64,000 nucleotides of DNA from Jacaranda mimosifolia (lineage: Eukaryota > Streptophyta > Magnoliopsida > Lamiales > Bignoniaceae). Where the stretch lies: assembly GCA_018894105.1 (NCBI GenBank), contig CM032117.1, positions 32,778,501-32,842,500 on the forward strand, read 5' to 3'. Both the position numbers and the translations under genes were made by a program. Below, one piece after another: positions 12,128 to 23,226 of this stretch (the stretch's first letter is position 1; each line of letters starts with the position of its first letter). Under the pieces are notes generated by a model. The model searched no databases. It was not told where the DNA came from and saw only the letters and a program-made list of their open reading frames with translations.

Positions 12128-13741
12128 CTATCAGGCTCTTAAATTAAAGTCCACCGAATACCTTCGGCAAGGATGCCGATCAAGAGGCTCATGAAACATT
12201 CGCTAAATGGGTAGAGCATGACCTCCAAACTCATTGCCTCATTATGGCATACATGTCCAATGAGCTCCAAAAGTCCCATGAAAATATAAAAAGTGCCTCA
12301 GAAATTCACTTGCACCTACAAGAGTTGCATGGCATGCAAACTAGGCATGAACAATACATGCTTTCGAAGGAGCTCTTTAGGGCTAGGATGGTTGAGAGGT
12401 GAAGTGTCCATGATCATGATCTCGAAATGATTGGGCTTATTGAGAAGAATAGGATGAACAAATTAATTGCCCTCAAACCACTAAATGTTAGTGGATTAGA
12501 GGACTTACCTACTTGTGGATCCTGTCTAAGAGGAAAAATGACCAAGGCTCCTTTTGTAGGATAAATGAAAAGATCCACTAGTCCTTTGAATTTAATTCAT
12601 ATGGACGTTTGTGGTCCATTAAGAGTTTAGTGCAAGAGAAAGCTATTCTTACTTCATTACCTTCACCAATGATTTCACTCGATTCAGACATATATGTATC
12701 TTATGAAGTACAAGTCTAAAGCTTTTGAAAAGTTCAAAGAGTATAAGAATGAAGTAGAAAAGCAGTTGGGACTTAGTGTTAAACCTCATTGATCGGATTG
12801 AGAAGGTGAATACTTAAGCACCGAGTTCTTAGATTATCTAAAAGAGAATAGGATTCTATCACAATGGACTCCACCCGGCACACCCCAACATAATGGAGTA
12901 GCCGAGAGGAAAAAAAGTATACTGCTGACATGGTACGGTCTATGATAAGCTTCACTGATGTCCCTATCTCCTTTTGGGGATACATCTTTTACATGGCGGT
13001 GAGGCTACTAAATGTATTGCCTTCAAAGTTGGTGCTAAAGATACTGCATAAGATGTGGTATATGGCAAAGTACCCTCTTCTTCTTATTTAAGAGCTTGGG
13101 GGTCTCCCACTTATGTTAAGAGACTAGTGGAAGACAAATTGGATGCGAGATCTACCTTGTGCAAGTTTGTGGGATACCCAAATAGTCTTCGGATTATTAC
13201 TTCTATGATCCCTCGGAACAAAAAGTGTTTATTTCAAGAAACGCCCCTTTTTTAGAAAAAGAGTTTCTATTAGATAGAAAAGGAGTTATCGTTAAACTTG
13301 ATGAAGTTCAAGATGATCATACTATCCCCCAAACAATAGAAATAAAAGAGTATCCCGAGCCTAGCACACAATTTCTTAGAAGGTCATATTGAATAAAGAA
13401 GCAACCTAAAAGGTTCAGATTCCTTTATGAGACGGGCCAAACGGATAGTGATCTAAGGACATATGAGGAAGCTATGTTGGACATAGATCTAGGCCATTGG
13501 CTTGAGGCCATGAAATCCAAAATGGACTCTATGTACTGCAACAAAGTATGGACTTTGGTAGATCCACCAAAGGGTATATCACCCATTGATTGCAAGTAGA
13601 TCTATAAGTGAAATCTTGAAGTCAATGGAGAGATAACTACCTTTAAGGCTAGACTAGTGGCAAAAGGTTATACTCAAAGGCCTAGTATTGACTTCAAGGA
13701 AACCTTTTCATTGGTTGCTATGACTAAGGGTATAAGGATTA
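12128..13741 (+). pseudogene. copia gag-integrase-RT remnant with internal deletion
   Basis: The first ~320 bp encode a gag segment equivalent to that at 22,700-23,100 (minus), with recognisable words such as AHETFAKWVEHDLQ and MQTRHEQYMLSKELF. At about 12,447 the frame passes abruptly into the GAG-pre-integrase C-terminal part (LPTCGSCLRGKMTK), so the rest of gag, the zinc knuckle and protease are deleted. The integrase core follows (LIHMDVCGPL, then EGEYLSTEF), with the first two catalytic-type acidic positions traceable but one altered (conserved D-R-G-G is D-x-E-G here after a stop). Then come the LDIDLGHWLEAMKS linker and RT N-terminus ([13 protein letters not shown]). It contains several in-frame stops and ends where the LTR at 13,742 is inserted. 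Non-functional. Confidence 0.8.
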
Positions 13742-14226
13742 TGAAGAGAGGAGATAGGTAAGGATCCATAATTAAAACCAAATTAAAGATAAAATAACTT
13801 GTAATCTCCAATCCAAGGATCAACAACATGTCATAAACTAGGATTTGCAAGCAAGAAAGTTACCTTTGAAGAAAATCAAAGCAATAATATAGATATTCCT
13901 CTTGGACTCTTCCAAAGCAAGATCAACACTCTCTATTTCAAGGATCAACTTCATCACACCAAAGGCTCCTTAATGCAACAACTTTGGCTCACCAAAGGAC
14001 CTCAAAAACAGCCTCAAAATGACCAAAAAATAGGAGAAAAAAATTAGCTCCAAAGTTATTAAAAAATCGTCCAAAAATCAGCCACCAATGAAGGATCAAA
14101 CTCCAAATCTTAGCTCCCCAATTATGAAGCCTCTAATAGTGATTCACACACCTAGAAGGAACTCTTAATTCCTCACACTCTAAGCTAGAATAGAATGGAG
14201 GAAGAAGATGATAAGAGAAAGAGAGA

Positions 14227-14239
14227 GGGGGGGGGGGGG
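14227..14239. repeat. G13 homopolymer after a GA-rich tract
   Basis: Thirteen consecutive G residues follow GAGAGAGAG within LTR B, downstream of its TATA box in the minus-strand sense. Homopolymer length may be a sequencing or assembly uncertainty. Confidence 0.85.
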
Positions 14240-14371
14240 AAGGCAGTTTTGGGGAGGAGAGGGAAGGGAGAGAATCTAGGGAAGTAGTTACTCATCACAT
14301 GAGTTGTGCTACCTTTTGGAGGGAAAATGGAAGCATGGAAAATCACTAGCATGAGGCTAGACACCTTGGGG

Positions 14372-14380
14372 TATTTATAG
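14372..14380 (-). promoter_or_regulatory. TATA box of LTR B
   Basis: Minus-strand CTATAAATA, a near-consensus plant TATA box. Equivalent motifs occur in the other LTRs of the window at the same relative position. Confidence 0.7.
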
Positions 14381-14414
14381 TGTGATAGGAAGCTTTTGGA
14401 AGCTTCCTTCACAC
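14380..14414 (-). repeat. inverted repeat immediately upstream of the LTR B TATA box
   Basis: Arms GGAAGCTT and AAGCTTCC pair perfectly around a 4-nt loop (14,388-14,407). The pairing extends outward through GTGTGA/TCACAC with one bulged base. It sits directly next to the TATA box, as in the other LTRs. Confidence 0.75.
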
Positions 14415-15633
14415 CATGCCCACTTGTGCTAACTTGCTAGATTCAATTCTAGCTTGAATTGGATTTTAATTTCATAAATTAAAAATGCCAACTCTATAAA
14501 TTCAAATGGACTCTTTCATTTGATTTTCTCTCCAAAACTCAAATCCCTAGCTAATTAAATTAACTCTTTAATTTAATTAGTTTAACTTAATTCCTTAAGT
14601 CAATTAAATTAACTTAACTCTTTAAGTTGACTTTGACTAATTAAATTGTCACATGGCACCAATTAAATTAACTCCTTAATTTAATTGGCCTAATTTAACT
14701 CTTTAAATTATTTTTGATTAATTTAACACTTAAATTAATCAATCCAAAGTGACCAATTGATAATTAACCAACTTAATCTCCCTTAGGCAAAAATCGTATA
14801 AGCTTTTCTAACTCCTTAGAAAAATTCCTCCTATCAAATAAGAGTATTCCTAGGCTTTTGTGTATGTCCCATTAGGTTCACCAATTTGTCAAATATGGGC
14901 TCACAACTCTTTATGATATTTTGAATATTAAAAATATTCTAATTAGTTTAAACTCCTTTAAACTAATAACTTTTATCAATTAATCTCCATTAATTGAAGA
15001 ATACCCAATCTCTATGGTCGATGTCTAGCAACAAGCCCATGGAGTCCAATGAATTGGATGAATGAATTATTTTGAGTTGAACTATTACCGCTTACAATTG
15101 CTATACAAATATGATCTTTCCATTTCCCATCTCCTGAAAGAGGCATAGGGCAAGATATTTGCTGGCTCCCTAATAGCCTCAATAACTATGCATCTATTCT
15201 TTATGTTCGATTCCTCGTTATGACCTTAACTTTGAAAAAAATCTTTTTCCAAATTGTCATATCACCCTTGCGCAAAGATTTCTTTGAATCGATCATGTTA
15301 GAATCATAGGAGATCAACCAGTTCTTCACTAACGAGTGAAATGGATCCCATCGTGGAACTCACCAACCTCCATACTTAGGTAGCTTGTGCCCAACCTAAG
15401 CACGGGTGACCCGCTACGTGGTCAGAGCAAAATAAAAGCACAAGGACCTAAATACAAGGTTACCGTAGAATCTCAAGTCAAAGAAATAATTATATTTTAA
15501 GGGCTCCAACCAAATGCATGTGAAGAAATCATAAACGCATGAGATGAATTTGGCCATTTTATTGAATTAAGGCTGTTACATGGAGTAGTTATACATGCCA
15601 ATCTAATTGGCTTGTGGGGTACTATTCCAACAA

Positions 15634-15650
15634 TTGCCCACTTGCCCTAA
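15634..15650 (-). other. polypurine tract of the LTR B element
   Basis: The minus-strand purine-rich run (TAGGGCAAGTGGGCAAT) directly before the LTR start TGTTGGAATAG is the expected primer for plus-strand DNA synthesis in copia elements. Confidence 0.6.
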
Positions 15651-16957
15651 AGCCAATTCCCTATAGTCCTTAAGCCCATCTTCTCAAGATGCCTTTCAAA
15701 GACCTTTTGCAGTAGGGGTTTAGTCAGTGGATCTGCTATATTCTCTTCCACGGCAACTCTTTCCACTCGGATGTTACCTCTATCAAAGATCTTTCAGATC
15801 AAGTGATTTCACCTCAAAAAGTGCTTGGATCATAGCTGAGATCTTGGCTCCTTTGCTTGCGCAATGGCTCTATTATTGTCACAATAAATAATTATTGGCT
15901 CTTACACACTGGGCACTACACTAACTCTTGGATGAAGTTTTTCATCCAAACACATTCCTTTGTGGTGTCTGACGTTGCAATATATTCTACCTCTGTGGTG
16001 GACTTGGCAGTGGTGTCTTGTTTGGAACTTTTCAACTCACTGCGTCATTTTTAAGGCAAAATATAAACCTAGAAGTGGATTTTAGGTCATCTTCATTGGA
16101 TTGGAAACTAGATTCCGAAAACCCTTCAAGTTTCAATTCTCCACTGCCGTATACTGGAAACAAGCCCTTAGTTCTTCTCAAGTACTTAAGGATTGTTTTG
16201 ATAGTTTTCCAATGACTCTCACTGGGATTGGATTGGTAGCGGCTTGTAACACTTAGAGCGTGAGCTACATCTGGTCTTGTACATTGAACCGCACATATTA
16301 TGCTTCCAATAGCAGATGCATAAGGTATATAGGACATTCTCTTTCTCTCCTTTTCAGTCTTAGGGACTAAAAATTTGGAGAGACGAACGCCAAGTGCCAT
16401 TGGGAGGTATCCTCTCTTGGATTCCTCCATACTAAACCACTTTAGTATCTTGTCAATGTACGTTGATTGGGAAGCCCCAGCATCCATTTTGATCTATCTC
16501 TATAGATCTGTATTCCTAATACGAAGTATGCTTCTCCCAAATCTTTTATTGAGAATTGTGAAGATAACAATGCGTTAATTCACTCTAACGTCTCTTTTTC
16601 ATTCCCAATGAAAAGGATGTCATTGACACAAAGTACAATAAATTATATCGAATTCCCACCAACCTTTTTATACAAACATGGTTCATACACATTTTTGATA
16701 AAGTCAAACAATTTGACTGTCTTATCAAAACGTGTGTTCCAACCTTAGGATGCCTACATAGGTCCATAAATGGACCTTTGGAGTTTGCAAACCTTTTGCT
16801 CAATCTCTTTGCGTGTAAAACCTTGTGGTTGCACCATATAGATTTCCTCATCAATTTTTCCATTGAGAAAGGTGATTTTTACATCCATTTGCCAAATTTC
16901 ATAGTTGTGCTAAGCGGCTATGACAAGCATAATCCTTATAGATTTAAGCACAATGGT
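15651..16957 (-). pseudogene. copia reverse transcriptase and RNase H remnant
   Basis: The C-terminal half of a copia pol. On the minus strand the order is RT (words MDVKITFLNG and QPQGFTRKE near 16,800-16,860), the RT C-terminal part in a 151-codon open stretch at 16,032-16,487 (YIDKILKWFSMEESKRGYLP, RPDVAHALSVTSRYQSNP), then RNase H (TTEVEYIATSD) near 15,950-16,020. The normal YVDD motif is degraded to C-V-N-D. RNase H is broken by stops, and the N-terminal RT, integrase and gag are absent because the remnant is cut at about 16,957 and joined to an LTR fragment. Confidence 0.8.
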
Positions 16958-18303
16958 GGGTGACTAATTAACTCCTTAAGTTAATTTGACTAATTAATTA
17001 TCATTAGCACCAATTAAATTAACAACTTAATTTAATTGGTTTAATTTAGCTCCTTAAATTATTTTGATTAATTTAACACTTAAATTAATCAAGCCAAAAT
17101 GATCAATTAAAATTACTCAACTGTTTCTCTCCAAAAACACCTAGCACTTGATTTCTAACTCTTTAGAAAATCCCTGCTATCAAATAAGAGTTTCCTTAGG
17201 CTTTTGTGTGTGATCCATTAGGTTTATCCATTCATTGGACATGGGCTCACCACTCATTGTGATATTTGAATATTAAAATATTCACATCAGTTTAAACTCA
17301 TTTAAACTAATAACTCTATCAATTAATCTCTATTAATTGAAGAGCACCCAATCTCCATGGTCGATGTCTAGCAATAAGCCCATGGAACCCAACTAATTGG
17401 ATGAATGAATTATATCTGGATAAACCCAACTTATGCCTACCATGAAAATATGGTCCTTTCGTCTCTTATCTCCCAAAAAAGGCTTTAGGGCAAGATATCT
17501 GTTGGCTCCCTAATAGCCTCAATAACTATGTATCTATATCTAATGTTCGATTCCCCTTTATGACCTCAACTTTGGAAAATACCTTCTCCAAATTGTCATG
17601 CTACCTTGTGCAAGAATTTCTTGGAATCGATCATTATGGAATACATAGGAGATTTACTCGTTCTACACAACAACGAAGAGATAAATCCTCTCTTAGATCT
17701 CACAAACCTCCATGCTTAAGTAGTTCATACCCAATCTCGACCCCGTATGACCCGTTACGTGGTCAAGGAAAAGTTAAAGCATAAGGACCTAAACACAATG
17801 TTACTACGGATCCTCAAGTCCAAGATCAAATTATATACACTATCGTAAGCTTGAGAACTTGTCACTACCAACATGCCACTATAGCTATCTAGTGGATTCT
17901 CTTGGCAGGCCTTCAGTGAACATGTTCTCTAATAAGCACCCACTAACATGAATTCATGCCTAATATTGATTGCCCATGAAACGGGGCAATATCTAACCCC
18001 TTGGAATATGCATCATTAGTACAAGTCTATCTCCGAATTTTAGATGCCCCTTCTCACAAAATTCTATGACTTGGAATATTTAAAAATCATGACCTTAGAG
18101 ACTTGTTTCATGATCACCATCATATATATGACCATGTGCCATAGTCTTGTATGATTTAAGGGTTTTAACCAAATGCAAGTAAAGTGTAAAAAGCATAAGA
18201 TGAAGATAGCTTTTTAATAAGAATATCATTCAATCAACATTGTCTCACAATTGGAGTAATGTTACACGTCAATTCTAATTGTCTGCGGGGCAGTATTCCA
18301 ACA
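16958..18303 (-). repeat. copia LTR fragment C
   Basis: Starts abruptly in the U3 AT-rich block and runs to the complete U3 terminus (GCAGTATTCCAACA). Part toward U5, including TATA and leader, is missing. Immediately beyond lies an LTR fragment of opposite orientation. Confidence 0.75.
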
Positions 18304-18804
18304 TCTCTCTCCTTCTCCAAAAATCGCCACTTCTATCATCGCCATCATCCTCTCTTCTATAGGAAAGTGAGGTTGATTGAGAGCTTATCCTAGATGTGTG
18401 GACTTAACATTAGAGGTTCAAGACTTAGGGAGTTTAGAAGTTCATTGGTGAACCGTTTTGTGGCTGATTACAGTGGATTGTTTGGCGATCTAGAGGCTGA
18501 ATTTTTCAGTAATTTTTGGTCACATCCTTGCTGTTCCAAAGGTGAAATAGTGTGTCGATTTTTCCAATTTTGGAGCCATGGAATAGGAGCAATTGGATCA
18601 AATCGTTGGTGCATGTAGATCTCCATTGGAAGAGAGTCCTTGAAGTGATCTAGTTGATTCCTTTGAATCATTTTATCAAAGGTAATTTTCTACCTTCTAA
18701 TTCTCAATTAGTGCATGATTTTGATCCTTGAGAAGGAGATGACTAGTTTTATTTTTGCCTATTTTGGTTTTAATATTTAGATCCTAATCCATCTCCATCT
18801 TTCA
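18304..18804 (+). repeat. copia LTR fragment D (R/U5 end)
   Basis: The plus-strand 3' portion of an LTR: a CT-rich leader start (CTCTCTCCTTCTCC), a segment with ATGTGTGGACTTA homologous to 19,740 and 21,535, and the TTTCA terminus. A primer-binding site follows directly. Confidence 0.75.
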
Positions 18805-18806
18805 AG

Positions 18807-18818
18807 TGGTATTGGAGC
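18807..18818 (+). other. primer-binding site (initiator Met-tRNA type)
   Basis: TGGTATTGGAGC, two bases after the LTR end, resembles the usual plant copia PBS TGGTATCAGAGC. It marks this as the start of a plus-strand element. Confidence 0.65.
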
Positions 18819-19135
18819 TATCTTTATGCCTAAATTAGATTTTAGTGAATTGATTCATGTGATGGATTGATTCTAGATCTCCAAATACTTGATTCAATTG
18901 ATGAATTTGAGTGTTTAGATGATTTTGTATGTGGCTTTTTATGTGCTGGATTAAAATATGTCAATATGTGTTTAAGTGTTATTTCATATGTTGGCATGAT
19001 TTTGATTCAAATCTTATGATGTTAAATGTTGATTTAGCATTGGATGATGTTATATGTTGATATAGCATGTTAACTATAGCTTTAATGTGTTTTGACTGTT
19101 TTTGGATCCAATTGGAATTCTAAGGAGTGAGACAA
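18819..19135 (+). other. copia leader remnant
   Basis: The sequence corresponds, in reverse complement, to the leader at about 24,900-25,200 (a GATTGATTCATGTGATGGAT segment after the PBS and repeated TGTTGATATAGCATG words). Only about 300 bp survive before another LTR fragment. The rest of this element is gone. Confidence 0.6.
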
Positions 19136-20134
19136 TTCAAAGTAAGTGTTTTTGCCTAAGGAGAGAGAACAAGTTGACTAATTATCAATTGGTCATTTTT
19201 GGCTTGATTAATTTAAGTGTTGAATTAATCAAAATTATTTAAAGAGTTAAATTAGGTCAATTAAATTAAGGTGTTAATTTAATTGTTGCCATATGACATA
19301 TTAATTAGTCACATTAACTTAAGGAGTTAAGTTAAATTATCAAGTTAAAGAGTTAATTTAATTAAATAGGGAATTCAAGTTTTGGAGGGAAATCAAATGG
19401 AGGAGTCCATTTGAATTATGCTAGTCGGCATTTCAATTTATGAAATAAAAGTCAAATTCAAGCTGAATGAAGATTTAGCAAGTTGGCACACATGTGTGGA
19501 AGGTGTGGTGGAAGCCTCCAAAGGTTTCCATCCTATCCTATAATTGCACATGTGGCCAGCCATAGGTGCTTAATGCATGCTCTCATTTTTCCCTCCAAAA
19601 GGTTGTATAATTTATGTGTTGAATAATCATCTCCAAGATCCCCTTCTCTCTCTTTCCTCCTCCAAAACCGCCAACCTCCATCATCCTCTCCTTCCCCTCT
19701 TCTGTAGCAAAGAGTGTGTGGATTGAGAGACCTTCCTAGGTATGTGGACTATGCATTAGAGGCTTCATGCTTGGGAAGCTTAAGATTGGTTCATTGAACC
19801 TGCTTGTGGCTGTTTTTGGAGACTTTTTGCCAACCAATTGGAGCAGATTTTTCATCCATTTTCACCCATCCCAGAGGCTTTTTTGGTGGTGAAAGTTTGT
19901 GTAAAAGTTGCTGAATTTTTGTGGCTTTGAAGCGGAAAAATTGGATCAAGGTAGATGAGCTTGTTGATCTTCATTTGGAGGTGTCCTTGGTTTGATTCCT
20001 TCTTCAAAGGTAATTTTTCAGCCTTTAAATCTTAATTTAAGGCATGTAGATAGATCCTTGGGATAGAGATAACTAGTTTAATGTTGCCCCATTTTAGTTT
20101 AAATTTATGGATCCTAGTGTTATCTCCTACCTTT
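19136..20134 (+). repeat. copia LTR fragment E
   Basis: Plus-oriented middle-to-end portion of an LTR: AT-rich U3 block (19,190-19,370), imperfect inverted repeat GGAAGCC/GGTTTCC (about 19,520-19,540), CT-rich leader and an almost complete U5 end, where TATCTCCTACCTT breaks off near 20,134. It joins a terminal LTR piece of opposite orientation. Confidence 0.7.
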
Positions 20135-20356
20135 AAAAATCATGACCATAGGGACTTATTTCATGGGCATCATCATATGCGTGACCAAGTCCTATGGTCT
20201 TGTATGATTTAAAGGCTTTAACTAAATGCTAATGAAGTATAAAATGCATAAGATGGAGATGACCATTTTATTAAATATTTTTCAATCAAGATTATTTCAC
20301 AATTGAAATAGTATATACATGCCTATCCTAATTTGTTGCGGGCAACTATTCCAACA
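20135..20356 (-). repeat. copia LTR terminal fragment
   Basis: About 220 bp from the outer U3 end of a minus-oriented LTR (AATCATGACCATAGG ... AACTATTCCAACA). It ends exactly at the family terminus. Confidence 0.7.
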
Positions 20357-21304
20357 TGTCGCAAGGGGCTTAGGTTGGGCACAAGCTATCTAAGTATGGA
20401 GGTTGGTAAGTTCCAAGATGGATTCCGTTTCGCCTGCCAGTATAGAACAGGTTGATCTCCTATGTATTCTAAGATGATTGATTTCAAGAAATCATTAAGT
20501 AAGGTGATATGACAATTTGGAAAGGAGTTTCCCAAAGATGAGGTCATAATGGTAATCGAACATCAAGAATATATACATAGTTATCGAGGCTATTAGGGAG
20601 ATGGCAAATATCTTGCCCTAGGCCTCGTTTAAGAGATAGGAAATGGAAGGACCATATTTGCATGGTAATCATAAGCAGTAATGGTTCACCTCGAAATAAT
20701 TTATTCATCTAATTCGTTGGGCTCCATAGGCTTGTTCTAGGCGTTGACTATGGAGATTGGGTACTCTTCAATTAATGGAGATTAGTTGATAGAGTTATTA
20801 GTTTAAAGGAGTTTAAACTAATTTAAATATTTTTAACATTCAAAATATCATAAAGAGTTGTGAGCCCATGCCTAGTGAATTGGTGAACCTAATGGGTCAC
20901 ACACAAAAGCCTAGGAAACTCTTATTTGATAGGAGGAATTTTATAAAGAGCTAGACAAGTGGGTCGTTTTGCCTTAGCGAGGGAAAGCTAGTTGGCTAAT
21001 TATCAATTGGTCACTTTGAGAATTGGTGCCATATGACATATTAATTAGTCACACTAACTTAAGGAGTTAAGTTAGCTCAATTAACTTAAAGAGTTAAGTT
21101 AATTAACTTAAGAAGTTAAGTTAAATTAATTAAATTAAAGAGTTAATTTAATTAAATAGAGAATTCAAACTTTGGAAGGAAATCAAATGGAAGAGTCCAT
21201 TTGAATTATGGAAGTTGGCATTTCAATTTATAAAATGAAATGCAAATGCAAATTCAAGCTAAATGAAGATTTAGCAAGTTGGCCTATGTGTGGAAAGTGT
21301 GTTG

Positions 21305-21322
21305 GAAGCCTCCAAAGGCTTC
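21305..21322 (+). repeat. inverted repeat upstream of the LTR F TATA box
   Basis: Perfect 7-bp arms GAAGCCT/AGGCTTC around a 4-nt loop, ending 9 bp before the TATA box. Confidence 0.7.
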
Positions 21323-21331
21323 TATTCTCTC

Positions 21332-21340
21332 CTATAAATA
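21332..21340 (+). promoter_or_regulatory. TATA box of LTR F
   Basis: CTATAAATA on the plus strand, the same motif and context as in LTR B (minus). Confidence 0.65.
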
Positions 21341-21945
21341 CACACATGGCCAACCATAGGGTGATCAAGCTCTCACTTTCCCCCCCCAAATAGTAGTATA
21401 GTTCATGTGTTGAATAACTACCCCTTAGATTCCCTCTTCCTTCTTTCCACCTCCAAAAACCACCAACCTCTATCTTCTTCTTCCTCCTCTCTTCTCTAAC
21501 AAATAGTGTGTGGATTGAGAGACCTTCCTAGGTGTGTGGACTATGTATTAGAGGCTTCATGCTTGGGGAGCTTAGGACTAGTGATTGAACCACTTTTGAG
21601 GCTGATTTTTGAGCTTTTTTGGGTGACGATTTGGAGCGGTGTTTTCTTCCATTTTTGGTCATCTAAGAAGCTATATTGGTGGTGATTTTGTGTGCAAAAG
21701 TTGCTAAATTTTGGAGGTCTTGGTGAGGAGAAATCGAATCAAGGTAGAGAAGCTTGTTGATCTTTATTTGGAGATGTCCTTTAGGAGATCTACTTCATTC
21801 CTTTGATTCCTTCTTCAAAGGTAATTTTTTAGCCTTTAAATCTTAATTTAAGTCATGTAGATAGATCCTTGGGATGGAGATAACTAGTTTAATTTTGCCC
21901 TATTTTGGTTCAAATTTATGGATCCTAGTGTGTCTCCTATTTTCA

Positions 21946-22190
21946 CACAACTCTTTGTGACTGAATATCAAATATTACATTAGTCTAAACTCTTTTAAAC
22001 TAATCAATCTATCAATTAATCTCTATTAATTGAAGAGTACCTAATCTCCATAGTTGATGTCTAGTACAAGCCTATGGAGCCCAACTAATTGGATGAGTTA
22101 ATTTTGGGTGAATCATTACTAGTTACAATTATCGTGTAAACACAGTCGTTCCGATTCTTATCTATGTATCTAATTTTGATCTTCGATTCC
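21946..22190 (-). repeat. copia LTR fragment at the left edge of the array
   Basis: A minus-oriented mid-LTR piece (CACAACTCTTTGTGA ... CTTCGATTCC) that ends where homology to the tandem array begins, at about 22,191. This is the left breakpoint of the array. Confidence 0.7.
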
Positions 22191-22249
22191 TAATATAAGC
22201 ATTCCCTAAGTCTAACTTTACCTTGCCTTAGATGGTGGCAGCAACTTTT

Positions 22250-23226
22250 GCTCCATTTTCGAGGTGGAGGATCATATCTCATTCAAGTACACTCTTTCTT
22301 CTTTCCATCCCTTATAACAAATTACAAAGGTGAGAACTACATGCGATATCAAATACCCATGCCAAAGAATTAGTTGTTAAATGCATTTCAATGAAGTAAA
22401 TACCCTTCCCAAGGAGGGCAAGATATTCTTTGCAATTTCTTTTCCAATGCCCTTTTTTGCCACAGTAGAAACAAGATGCATTGGTTTTGTCACCTTTCTT
22501 TTTCTTAGCTCCCCTTGAACCCTTTAACAGTTGCTTTCCATTTGAGGAGGAAATTTTCTTCCTTTTATCTCCCTTTCTTAGACCCCTAGGGCCCTTTGAC
22601 TTAGAGGTAGAAGCAAACATAAGAGGCTTTTCCTTTTTCGTAGTTGCCCCAGCAGTTACAAGCATGTTCACCAATTCATTAATCATAACCTCTTGCTAGG
22701 ACTTATTGAAGTTCATAACGAATTGGTCAAACAAAGGGGCCAATGATTGGAGGATCAAATCCATGTAAAGGTCATTGTCCATGACCACATCAAGTTGTCC
22801 AAGCTTCTCAATGATCCCTATCATCATAAGGCCGTGAGTATGGACATTAGCACCCTTACCCATCCATGTTCTGAAGAGTTCCTCTGACAAAGCAAACCTT
22901 TCATGTCGAGTTTGGACACCGTACAACTCTTGTTGGTGTTTATAGATCTTACATATCTCATATGCTCGTGAGTCTTTCGAAGCTCATTAGTCATGGAAGC
23001 CATTGTGAAGCATCTTACTTGTAGATTATCATCCACAAGTTTAGCAAACACTTCGCGTGCCTCATTGGTGGCATCATCACCCAATGTGTCCGGCGGACAT
23101 TGATCAAGGACGTAAGTCCTCTTTTCGAAGTCAAGAATGATTTTAAGGTTCCTTAACCAATCTTGGAAGTTAAGGCCAAGTTAGCTTATTGGTTTCCAAA
23201 ATATTTGCGAGTGGATTTTTAACCAT
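22250..23226 (-). pseudogene. copia I gag-protease remnant, leftmost copy
   Basis: The gag start codon is at 23,226 (MVKNPLANILETNKLTWPNF in related copies). The UBN2-type gag domain is followed by a CCHC zinc knuckle (C-F-Y-C-x4-H-x4-C, near 22,455-22,500). The protease motif is W-V-F-D-I-A instead of the usual D-T/S-G. This copy has an extra A near 23,173 that shifts the frame in gag, absent from the other copies. It lacks the 1-bp insertion after the zinc knuckle that breaks the other copies, so zinc knuckle and protease stay in one frame here. It shares the in-frame stop near 22,695 and the gag frameshift near 22,935. Only gag-protease is retained, since the array starts at 22,191. Confidence 0.8.

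Larger units (their letters stand above)
13742..15633 (-). repeat. copia 3' LTR B (1.9 kb)
   Basis: A full-length LTR by its ends: plus-strand TGAAGAG at the left and ACTATTCCAACA at the right (TG...CA on the minus strand). A polypurine-tract-like sequence abuts its right end, so it is the 3' LTR of a minus-strand element. U3 contains about five AACTCYTTAA-type motifs at 14,560-14,710, then an inverted repeat and TATA box, then a purine/pyrimidine-biased leader with a 13-G run. It interrupts the plus-strand RT remnant ending at 13,741. Confidence 0.85.
20357..21945 (+). repeat. copia LTR fragment F
   Basis: Plus-oriented LTR lacking about the first 500 bp. It runs from the GGGGCTTAGGTTGGGC segment through the U3 motif block (21,050-21,150) and TATA box to the complete U5 terminus TATTTTCA at 21,945. 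No PBS follows. Confidence 0.75.

Noticed and set aside
14185..14412. Minus-strand 75-codon frame in LTR B with a serine-rich end
   Set aside because: It covers the TATA box, hairpin and G13 tract of the LTR; its composition comes from the CT-rich leader.
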